This document shows positions 6,620 to 11,571 of a stretch of 14,520 bases of DNA, piece by piece (the stretch's first letter is position 1; every line of letters begins with the position of its first letter). The stretch is from Microcaldota archaeon (GTDB lineage Archaea; Micrarchaeota; Micrarchaeia; Norongarragalinales; UBA10210): NCBI GenBank assembly GCA_013331595.1, contig DUGE01000044.1:1134-15653 (forward strand), written 5' to 3'. The position numbers were made by a program, and so were the translations under genes. The notes under the pieces were generated by a model. The model did not search any database, was not told the DNA's origin, and worked only from the letters and a program-made list of their open reading frames with translations.

Positions 6620-7000
6620 TTATCCTATGAATACTACTTTCGGGAGATTTTTGAAATCCGGATCTCCTGTGACTATTAGCGCATCGTTCAACAGTGCAGC
6701 TGCATAGCATAGCGCATCTGAAGCGTGCATTTTGTATTTTTCGCGCAAATCAATTGCAAGCAACGCGGTTTTGATATCAATATCTAGAATAACGGCTTTT
6801 TCCTTCATGAAGGAAACCGCTTTTTCAAATTCCTTTATCCGACCTTTTTTCTTGAGTATTCTAAAGCCGCTTTCATGGATGTTAATGGCGGTAGTAAGAA
6901 TTTCGCTTGCCCCGTTCACCTGCTCCAGGATTTTTTGCGCCAGCGGGCCATTTTCAATGATTTCGATCCACGCCCACGAGTCGAGCAGCAGTTTTACCAT
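6620..7000 (-). CDS. vapC: PIN-domain ribonuclease toxin, VapC family
   Basis: This 126-residue protein is a typical one-domain PIN nuclease. The acidic metal-binding residues are all present: D7 in LLLDSWAWIE, E43 in NIHESGFRI, D95 in HASDALCYAAA and D113 (with D115) in VTGDPDFKNL. Family knowledge: VapC toxins cut RNA, often tRNA or rRNA, using magnesium, and are held inactive by VapB. The gene overlaps the upstream AbrB-type gene by 7 bases, the usual sign of translational coupling in this module. AAAGGAGAGG lies in front of the ATG. The RNA target cannot be told from sequence. Confidence 0.9.
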   Translation of the reverse strand: MVKLLLDSWAWIEIIENGPLAQKILEQVNGASEILTTAINIHESGFRILKKKGRIKEFEKAVSFMKEKAVILDIDIKTALLAIDLREKYKMHASDALCYAAALLNDALIVTGDPDFKNLPKVVFIG

Positions 7001-7200
7001 TCTTCATGCCTCTCCTTTAGGAACGCTTTAGAATCGAGCCCTTTGATGCTGCCGCGCATCTCTTCCCATGACGGTACGGGTTTCAGCTTGATTTCTTTCC
7101 CTTCAGCAACCAAAAAGAAACTACTTGTCTTGAACATTTTTCGGATTGCTGCGGGCAAGACCATTCTGCCTAATTTGTCTATGTGCACGACCATTTCCAT
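6994..7200 (-). CDS. vapB: AbrB/SpoVT-type antitoxin, VapB family
   Basis: The 68-residue product starts with a swapped-hairpin AbrB domain: MEMVVHIDKLGRMVLPAAIR, where hxxxKxGRhxhP is the family signature. A second part (EGKEIKLKPVPSWEEMRGSI) is of the kind that wraps the toxin. It should bind and block the PIN protein encoded next and repress the operon. ATG 7200 is chosen over TTG 7218 and ATG 7194 because GGTGAT lies six bases before it, within the spacing seen in neighbouring genes. The stop overlaps the vapC start. Repeated TTGCCA/TGGCA elements upstream may be its operators. Confidence 0.85.
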   Translation of the reverse strand: MEMVVHIDKLGRMVLPAAIRKMFKTSSFFLVAEGKEIKLKPVPSWEEMRGSIKGLDSKAFLKERHEEW

Positions 7201-7239
7201 CCCAATCACCAACTTCAACTATTACCAAATTCAATCAAA

Positions 7240-7281
7240 TTGCCATTTTTTTATTTTTGGCAGTAATAATAAAACTGGCAA
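7240..7281 (-). promoter_or_regulatory. vapBC promoter region with evenly spaced TTGCCA/TGGCA motifs
   Basis: TTGCCA at 7240-7245, TGGCAG at 7258-7263 and TGGCAA at 7276-7281 begin exactly 18 bases apart. The first is inverted relative to the other two. An A-rich TATA-like stretch (AAAAATAAAAAAA on the minus strand, about 7246-7258) lies between the first two. The arrangement would suit autoregulation by the AbrB-type antitoxin; this is inference. Confidence 0.35.
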
Positions 7282-7318
7282 ATGGGAAATAAAAGCGTTT
7301 CGTTTGAGTTTTGCCCCT
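7262..7318 (-). terminator. Possible T-rich terminator after the one-helix membrane protein
   Basis: Past the stop at 7319 the minus strand reads CGCTTTTATTTCC and then GTTTTATTATTAC. Such T-rich runs can end archaeal transcripts. No strong hairpin accompanies them. Confidence 0.25.
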
Positions 7319-7756
7319 TCAAGCGTCTTGAGGGAAGAATTTTATGGGGGCGTTTCCGCCGTCGCCCTCCGGATTTTCCGGGCCGGTTGGTTCTCCGGGA
7401 ATATTGGGAATTATTGCCGTTTCCTCGCCTGCCAAGGCGGTTTTCGACTGGTAAATGCGGTTGTGAATGTCGTTCAAGTTTTCGTGGGCCGTCCTCAATT
7501 CCGAGAGTGAATTCCTCACAGCCTGTGAAAATTTGCCCTCGCTTCTTGTTCCAGCTTTAGCTTGGCTTTGGCCAGTTGTGCCTTCGTTCTCGTCGTACCA
7601 CGAAAAGTTCGAGACGTATTCCTTAACGTGCTTGACGCGCTTGTCGCTGTGGTGCTCGCCGTGCTGCTCTCGCAAGTCCTTCAAGCGATAATAAAGAAAC
7701 GCGTTAACGCCCAAAATCAGGACAACTGCCAATGCTAGAATATCCTCACCCGCCAT
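7319..7756 (-). CDS. Membrane-anchored protein with helical domain and Pro/Gly-rich tail
   Basis: This 145-residue protein has one membrane segment at about residues 6-23 (ILALAVVLILGVNAFLYY), followed by basic and histidine-rich sequence (REQHGEHHSDKRVKHVKEYV). A polar linker and a helical part (SQAVRNSLSELRTAHENLNDIHNRIYQ, about 77-103) that could form a coiled coil come next, then a tail rich in Pro, Gly and Glu. The positive stretch after the helix suggests the bulk stays in the cytosol. ATG 7756 is preferred to TTG 7771 because the TTG overlaps the GGTGG element. No family recognised. Its promoter and leader are repeated almost exactly at 10314-10348. Confidence 0.65.
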   Translation of the reverse strand: MAGEDILALAVVLILGVNAFLYYRLKDLREQHGEHHSDKRVKHVKEYVSNFSWYDENEGTTGQSQAKAGTRSEGKFSQAVRNSLSELRTAHENLNDIHNRIYQSKTALAGEETAIIPNIPGEPTGPENPEGDGGNAPIKFFPQDA

Positions 7757-7802
7757 GTTCAAAACCACCAATGGAAATACTCTGCAGTCCGTTGATTTTA
7801 AA
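7753..7802 (-). promoter_or_regulatory. Promoter-leader of the one-helix membrane protein (repeat copy A)
   Basis: On the minus strand TTTAAAA (7796-7802) predicts a start near 7770; a GGTGG element then lies 9 bases before ATG 7756. Bases 7753-7787 match 10314-10348 at 33 of 35 positions, including an exact run of 26 bases (7759-7784). The repeat covers leader, ribosome binding site and start codon. Confidence 0.6.
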
Positions 7803-7855
7803 GCTTTTTAGCGCAAACTATCCAAGCTAAGCTGCGCCGAGATTTCAACAAAATG

Positions 7856-7884
7856 TTTATTAATATAGGAAATATTATTATTTG
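7856..7884 (+). promoter_or_regulatory. TATA box for a probably leaderless toxin gene
   Basis: TTTATTAATATA at 7856-7867 lies about 25 bases before ATG 7885, so the transcript would begin at or next to the start codon. No GGTG element is present, in contrast to most genes here. Between this and the divergent promoter lie imperfect inverted repeats (TTAGC 7808-7812 with GCTAA 7826-7830) that could be an operator. Confidence 0.45.
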
Positions 7885-8343
7885 ATGAAAGTGTTGGTTG
7901 ATGCCACGTTTTTAGTTTACCTCTCTGAGGGAGGGATTGGCTTTCTGGAGAAATTGGACGTTTCAACAACGTCTTCAGTATTGAAGGAAATAGGCTATAT
8001 TGTTCCGGCGCATATTGCAAATCAAATGTTGTTAAGTCTGAACGAGGCGAAGGCAGTCAAGCCAAAAACTGGCAGTATGGGTTCAAGGTGGCTTTCCCAA
8101 ACGGACTTGGAGTTGTTGAATTCAGCCAAGGAAGGCAATTACTTGCTCGTGACGGACGACAAAAAGCTTACGGGTCAAGCGCGGCTGGAGAAAGTTAAAG
8201 TTATCGACACGCCGCACTTTCTCGAGTCTAAGGCCGAATTGCTCGGAAAGGAAGAGGTAATAATTTTTTTGGAGCTTTTGCAGAAGTTTTATCTTAGGAA
8301 AAGCCTCATCGCAGGAGTTTTAGAGCGTTTGAAAAAGAGGTGA
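7885..8343 (+). CDS. PIN-domain toxin, first gene of a reversed toxin-antitoxin pair
   Basis: This 152-residue protein has PIN-like acidic residues: D6 in MKVLVDATFLVYL, E35 in SSVLKEIG, D74 in LSQTDLELLNSAKEGNYLLVTDDKKL and D91/D92 in the same block. The LLVTDDKKL segment is typical of the PIN proteins found with UPF0175-like antitoxins. The C-terminal 45 residues (EEVIIFLELLQKFYLRKSLIAGVLERL) form predicted helices beyond the nuclease core. Expected role: magnesium-dependent RNA cleavage, neutralised by the next gene's product. ATG 7885 is preferred to TTG 7882. The stop TGA lies inside the ribosome binding site of the next gene, nine bases from its ATG. Confidence 0.8.
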   Translation: MKVLVDATFLVYLSEGGIGFLEKLDVSTTSSVLKEIGYIVPAHIANQMLLSLNEAKAVKPKTGSMGSRWLSQTDLELLNSAKEGNYLLVTDDKKLTGQARLEKVKVIDTPHFLESKAELLGKEEVIIFLELLQKFYLRKSLIAGVLERLKKR

Positions 8344-8351
8344 TTTGGATA

Positions 8352-8609
8352 ATGGTTGACATGGTGACTTTGAACATAACCCTGCCGAAAAAAATAGTGG
8401 CGTACTTAGACCGCCAGGCTGAAGAGCATTATCTCACGAGGGCCACGGTGGCGAGGCAGTATCTAATCGAGGAAGTCTACGAGAAAACGGTTTTGCAGGC
8501 CAGGAAGGCGGGCTTGTCAATACGCAAGATTAGCGAAACTACGGGAATCCCTTACGCTAAAGTGCTTAAGATACTGGGGAAAACGCAGTTCGACGAACAG
8601 GCTGAATGA
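8352..8609 (+). CDS. Ribbon-helix-helix plus HTH protein, probable antitoxin
   Basis: This 85-residue protein starts with a ribbon-helix-helix DNA-binding fold: strand MVTLNITLP, helix KKIVAYLDRQAEEH and helix TRATVARQYLIEEVYEK. It ends with a helix-turn-helix-like part, ARKAGLSIRKISETTGIPYAKVLKIL. That order resembles UPF0175-type antitoxins, which accompany PIN toxins. Expected role: DNA-binding autorepressor that blocks the upstream PIN protein. ATG 8352 is chosen because AGAGGTGAT places GGTG nine bases upstream; GTG 8340 falls inside that element. It could instead be a plain transcription regulator, but the tight coupling to a PIN gene favours antitoxin. Confidence 0.75.
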   Translation: MVDMVTLNITLPKKIVAYLDRQAEEHYLTRATVARQYLIEEVYEKTVLQARKAGLSIRKISETTGIPYAKVLKILGKTQFDEQAE

Positions 8610-8692
8610 CCAGTCGGGCGCAATTCAGGAAAGCAAATCGCGTTTTTGCTATGGATTCAAAATAGTTTATGCGGTGGACAGAAAAATGCCCA

Positions 8693-9964
8693 TCAAAGTC
8701 GAGTTTTGCTATCGGTTGCGAGAAGGAACTTGTGCAATGGCGTTACTGAAATCGTTTTTCCATCGATTTTTTCTTCTTCTTCAATGTCTTTAGAAATAAT
8801 TTGCCCTTCTTGAACTTTGAATTTTTTCATGAAGGCTAGAATGCCTTGAAATTCAAGCTTTCCGAACTTGATTTCAACTGGGAGCGGGTTTTTTCCCGGA
8901 AGCACGATGTCCACCTCGTTTTTGTAAGGGTCTCGCCAAAAGAAGTTTGCGTCGAGCTGGGTTACGGCAAGCCATTCAAATACTTTCGATTTTGAAAGTT
9001 CGTCTTCCTTGAAGAGCAATTCTGGCGAAATCACGGTCGGGTAGTATTTTTTTAGTTTTCTTTCAACCTTCCCCTGGTTTTTGGAGAAATTGTAGAGTTT
9101 CTTCACTAGGAACGATTCTTCAAGGTAATTCAAATATGCGGAAATCGTTTGCCTGGACGCTTTCAAGTCGCTAGCCAGCTTTGTGATTTCAATAATCCTG
9201 CCCGGCTCTTCCATAATGAGGTTGATCAAAGAGCGCAAAAGGGAAACGTTTTCGACATTAAACAGCTGGGGGATGTCCCTGTAAACAATTTTTTCCACGA
9301 TTCCCTCGACGACGTACTTCCTTACGACCTCTTTTTCTTTAACTCCAACGAGTTCGGGAAAACCGCAAGTCAAGGCAAATTCGGCTAAAAGCTTCTGCGC
9401 TTCCTTTTCGTAAAGCCCCGGCGGTTCCAAGCGCGAATTTTTGAACTGTAGGAATTCTTTGAACGAAATGGGCGCCACTTTGAATTCGAAGAGCCTTCCA
9501 GCCAGCGTTTCCTTTGACTTGCCGCGAATGAACAGCGATTCCGAACCGGAAAGGATTATTTTATTGTTTTTTCCGAAAGAATCGTAGGCGCCCTTCACTT
9601 GGTTTTCCCAGTTTTCCAGCTTTTGGACTTCGTCAAGCAAAACCAGGCGCTTGCCTTCCCGCAAGTTTTTTCCAACCAATCCCTCGTAAGTTTGCAAGAC
9701 GTTTCTGAGTTCTACTTTCGGGAACTCGTCGAAGGAAAAATAAACCACGTCTTTAGCGTCCGCGCCCCCTGCAATGAAATCCTGGGCGATTTTCAGCATC
9801 AAAGTCGTTTTTCCTACCCTCCGAAGCCCGGTCAGCGCGATCATTTGGGGCAAAGGGAGAAATTTTCGCATTTCGCCGAAAACCGTCCTCGGCTTAAACT
9901 CTAACGCAAACTCTTCCTTCCACCAGGGGTTCTGCTCCAACAAAACCTCTTTAATTTCCGACAT
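8693..9964 (-). CDS. AAA ATPase with DUF4143 C-terminal domain (AAA_14 type)
   Basis: This 423-residue protein has the normal length and order of the AAA_14-DUF4143 family. Walker A GLRRVGKT is at 46-53, Walker B LVLLDE at 107-112, and a sensor-like strand with KIILSGSES at 135-143. A winged-helix-like middle follows (LASDLKASRQTISAYLNYLEESFLV). Near the end, EVDIVLPGKNPLPVEIKFG resembles a PD-(D/E)xK nuclease core (D, ExK). Families of this kind are common and multicopy in archaea, often beside toxin-antitoxin genes; their role is not settled. ATG 9964 is preferred to TTG 9970, because GGTG lies seven bases before the ATG. A TTTTAAAA box lies upstream. It converges with the toxin-antitoxin pair. 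Confidence 0.9.
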   Translation of the reverse strand: MSEIKEVLLEQNPWWKEEFALEFKPRTVFGEMRKFLPLPQMIALTGLRRVGKTTLMLKIAQDFIAGGADAKDVVYFSFDEFPKVELRNVLQTYEGLVGKNLREGKRLVLLDEVQKLENWENQVKGAYDSFGKNNKIILSGSESLFIRGKSKETLAGRLFEFKVAPISFKEFLQFKNSRLEPPGLYEKEAQKLLAEFALTCGFPELVGVKEKEVVRKYVVEGIVEKIVYRDIPQLFNVENVSLLRSLINLIMEEPGRIIEITKLASDLKASRQTISAYLNYLEESFLVKKLYNFSKNQGKVERKLKKYYPTVISPELLFKEDELSKSKVFEWLAVTQLDANFFWRDPYKNEVDIVLPGKNPLPVEIKFGKLEFQGILAFMKKFKVQEGQIISKDIEEEEKIDGKTISVTPLHKFLLATDSKTRL

Positions 9965-10025
9965 TTCCAATCACCACAAAATCGATTCTACGTTAACTAT
10001 ACTTAACTTAGATTTTAAAAGCTTA
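9965..10025 (-). promoter_or_regulatory. ATPase gene promoter with GTTAA/TTAAC inverted repeat
   Basis: TTTTAAAA at 10013-10020 predicts a start near 9988; GTGGTGAT follows before ATG 9964. Between them, GTTAA at 9992-9996 and TTAAC at 10003-10007 form a 5-base inverted repeat with a 6-base spacer just downstream of the TATA box, where a repressor could bind. The repressor idea is inference. Confidence 0.45.
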
Positions 10026-10313
10026 TGGTTGGCGGCTTAATGCCGGTAGACGCAAACGCTCTTGCGGCGCTGCCCCCAAAAGCCGTTTTTCAAAGTTATA
10101 TGCTATACCGGTAGCTTTTTGCTTAAAGTTACCGATGGGCTATGTAACCTTATAGCCCGGTATTCCGCAGGCCCGCAATTACTCTAGCCTATCGGCCTGG
10201 AGCGTACTTTCACATAGGGAAACTTTTTCAAGTAATTTCCCTGCAGGGAGGGAAAAATAATCTTCATTCCCCTGTGGCTGCTGATGGAAAACTATTGAAC
10301 TTGCCTTTCCCGG
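10026..10313. other. Gene-free stretch with a chain of inverted repeats; possible structured RNA
   Basis: I see no convincing protein frame here. Inverted repeats follow each other: CGCAA 10051-10055 with TTGCG 10062-10066; ATACCGG 10105-10111 with CCGGTAT 10157-10163. Between the latter two lies a perfect 7-base hairpin GGGCTAT 10137-10143 / ATAGCCC 10152-10158, whose 3' arm overlaps the outer one by two bases. Next come CAGGCC 10168-10173 with GGCCTG 10194-10199, and AGGGAAA 10216-10222 with TTTCCCT 10236-10242. The motif CCGGTA occurs three times. Strand of any transcript is unknown. No tRNA signature or C/D box is present. It may be a non-coding RNA, a leader on the minus strand ahead of the ATPase gene, or decayed DNA. 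Confidence 0.4.
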
Positions 10314-10317
10314 CCAT
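10264..10317 (-). other. 17-codon open frame behind the duplicated leader (leader peptide or relic)
   Basis: From ATG 10317 the minus strand reads MAGKGKFNSFPSAATGE and stops at TGA 10264-10266. It has the same promoter, GGTGG element and first codons (MAG) as the membrane-protein gene at 7756, then diverges. It may be the stump of a lost gene copy or a short leader peptide. Translation is not shown. Confidence 0.3.
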
Positions 10318-10363
10318 GCTCAAAACCACCAATGGAAATACTCTGAAGAATATAGTTTTAAAA
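10314..10363. repeat. Duplicated promoter-leader (repeat copy B) and shared TATA box
   Basis: Bases 10314-10348 match 7753-7787 at 33 of 35 positions. The adjoining TTTTAAAA at 10356-10363 is palindromic and could serve both directions: leftward for the 17-codon frame, and rightward for the gene at 10399, 36 bases on. Confidence 0.6.
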
Positions 10364-10398
10364 GCTATTGCAGGAAGTTTGTTAGTCTGTAATTTGGA

Positions 10399-10743
10399 AT
10401 GGGTGATGTTTTGGTTGAACTGAATTCAAAGGCGTTTATGGTTCCGCGAACTCATTCTGCTGCCCTGAGTTTTCTTGAGCAAAACAATAGTGCTATTTTG
10501 GAAAGAAAAAATTTGAAACGGTTTATCGGCTCGAAACGGAAAGATTTGATTGAAAATCCCAGTTCCCTTAAGAATGACGAATTATTGGCCCCGTTTGCAG
10601 CTGCCTTGTCCTCCCTCCCGCAGCACAGGCGGGCACCTGCCATAGATTCCTATTTGAAGATTCTCGAGCATGAGCGTGTTTTTCATGCCGCTTTCGCAAA
10701 AAGCCTTCAGGAAGCAATAATCCGCGATGGCGACTTTCTCTGA
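10399..10743 (+). CDS. Unknown helical protein, tandem paralogue 1 of 3
   Basis: This 114-residue protein is predicted mostly helical, with no signal or membrane segment. No known family recognised. Its C-terminal block LPQHRRAPAIDSYLKILEH (73-91) aligns without gaps to LPKASRHSAIDAFLNLLHH and IPREKRSAAVDSFLLFLHQ in the next two genes. Its middle (AILERKNLKRFIGSKRKDL, 32-50) matches VILTNKELGKLVRRHSAEL and VIVTNRELARLIKVHRKVL. It is the most diverged of the three. ATG 10399 has no element upstream; GGTG at 10402-10405 could instead serve TTG 10411, so the start is uncertain by four codons. Confidence 0.65.
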   Translation: MGDVLVELNSKAFMVPRTHSAALSFLEQNNSAILERKNLKRFIGSKRKDLIENPSSLKNDELLAPFAAALSSLPQHRRAPAIDSYLKILEHERVFHAAFAKSLQEAIIRDGDFL

Positions 10744-10784
10744 GTCTTAGCTGTTCGTAAGCTTGAACTTTGTGTCTTGATGGA

Positions 10785-11162
10785 ATGGATTTAAACTGGG
10801 CTTCGAGGGTTTTCATTCATCCTGAAAACTTGACTGCTGCTAGGGCAAAAAGTTTCCTTGGTCTTCGTAGGAATGTTATTTTGACGAACAAGGAGCTGGG
10901 AAAGCTTGTCCGGCGCCATAGCGCGGAGCTGGTTGAAAACCCGTTGCTTCCCGAGGAAATGCCTTCCTTTCATTCTGATTCTTCAGGCGCGCGTTTCGCT
11001 TTTGGCGAGTTTGTCCTTGCTTTGAAAAGCCTGCCTAAAGCAAGCAGGCATTCGGCAATCGATGCTTTCCTCAACCTTTTGCACCACGAGAACCGCCTGC
11101 ATGCGCTTTACCTTCGGGCTTTGAAAAAACCTGTGCAAATTCGCAGTGGAGAATTACCTTGA
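10785..11162 (+). CDS. Unknown helical protein, tandem paralogue 2 of 3
   Basis: This 125-residue protein belongs to the same family as its neighbours: VILTNKELGKLVRRHSAEL at 31-49 and LPKASRHSAIDAFLNLLHHE at 83-102, followed by NRLHALYLRALKK. The region between (PLLPEEMPSFHSDSSGARFAF) is longer than in copy 1 and rich in Ser and Pro. ATG 10785 is preferred to TTG 10770, although only a weak binding site precedes it. It starts 41 bases after copy 1 ends. No catalytic motif or metal site is evident; a helical interaction or nucleic-acid-binding role would be a guess. Confidence 0.65.
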   Translation: MDLNWASRVFIHPENLTAARAKSFLGLRRNVILTNKELGKLVRRHSAELVENPLLPEEMPSFHSDSSGARFAFGEFVLALKSLPKASRHSAIDAFLNLLHHENRLHALYLRALKKPVQIRSGELP

Positions 11163-11198
11163 AATCATTATTTATTTAAATTTGTGAGGTTGTTGCAA
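11163..11198 (+). promoter_or_regulatory. Possible internal promoter before paralogue 3
   Basis: The AT-rich run TTATTTATTTAAATTTG at 11168-11184 contains a TATA-like TTTATTTAAA at 11171-11180, 19-28 bases before ATG 11199. GAGGT at 11186-11190 is 8 bases before the same ATG. If the box is used the transcript would be almost leaderless and the GAGGT would fall upstream of it, so only one of the two can matter for any one transcript. Confidence 0.3.
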
Positions 11199-11555
11199 AT
11201 GGTTGAATGGGCAATGCAGGATTTTAAACCGCACGCGATTTTGAAGGGGCATTCTGCAGTTGCCATTGTGCGCTTTCATAGGGAGGTAATCGTCACCAAT
11301 AGGGAGTTGGCGCGCCTGATTAAGGTGCATAGGAAAGTACTTGAAAGCGATGATAGGCCTAAAAAAATGGGCGCCATTGAGGCGAAGGATAGGGCGGCTG
11401 AAACTCATTTCGCCTGGTTTTCGGAACTCCTTAGCGGCATTCCGAGAGAAAAAAGAAGTGCGGCCGTTGATTCTTTCCTACTTTTCTTGCACCAGCAAAA
11501 CCGTTTTCGCGCTATTTATATGGAATCCTTATCCGCTCTTCAAAAGAAAAAATAA
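11199..11555 (+). CDS. Unknown helical protein, tandem paralogue 3 of 3
   Basis: This 118-residue basic protein carries both blocks of the local family: VIVTNRELARLIKVHRKVL at 30-48 and IPREKRSAAVDSFLLFLHQQ at 81-100, then NRFRAIYMESLSALQKKK. It is closest to copy 2 (shared TN-[KR]-EL, NR and [AL]xY positions). ATG 11199 is preferred to GTG 11184 because GAGGT lies 8 bases upstream. It ends 16 bases before the 300-residue gene, which suggests co-transcription. Function not recognised. Confidence 0.7.
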   Translation: MVEWAMQDFKPHAILKGHSAVAIVRFHREVIVTNRELARLIKVHRKVLESDDRPKKMGAIEAKDRAAETHFAWFSELLSGIPREKRSAAVDSFLLFLHQQNRFRAIYMESLSALQKKK

Positions 11556-11571
11556 CTCGTGGTCTAACCTA

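Noticed and set aside
8637..8711. Imperfect direct repeat (TCGCGTTTTTGCTATGG and TCGAGTTTTGCTATCGG)
   Set aside because: Two short inexact copies with a gap and no further copies; may be chance or a minor duplication at a convergent gene end.
8686..8793. 35-residue rightward frame (MPIKVEFCYRL...) with GGTG 9 bases upstream
   Set aside because: It lies almost wholly antisense to the 3' end of the ATPase gene and resembles no known protein; the binding site may be chance.
10041..10313. tRNA or box C/D RNA in the gene-free stretch
   Set aside because: No T-loop (GTTCRA) or cloverleaf could be built, and no RUGAUGA/CUGA pair with proper spacing was found.
11341..11571. N-terminal extension of the 300-residue protein
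   Set aside because: It overlaps paralogue 3 in another frame; the natural ATG is 11572.
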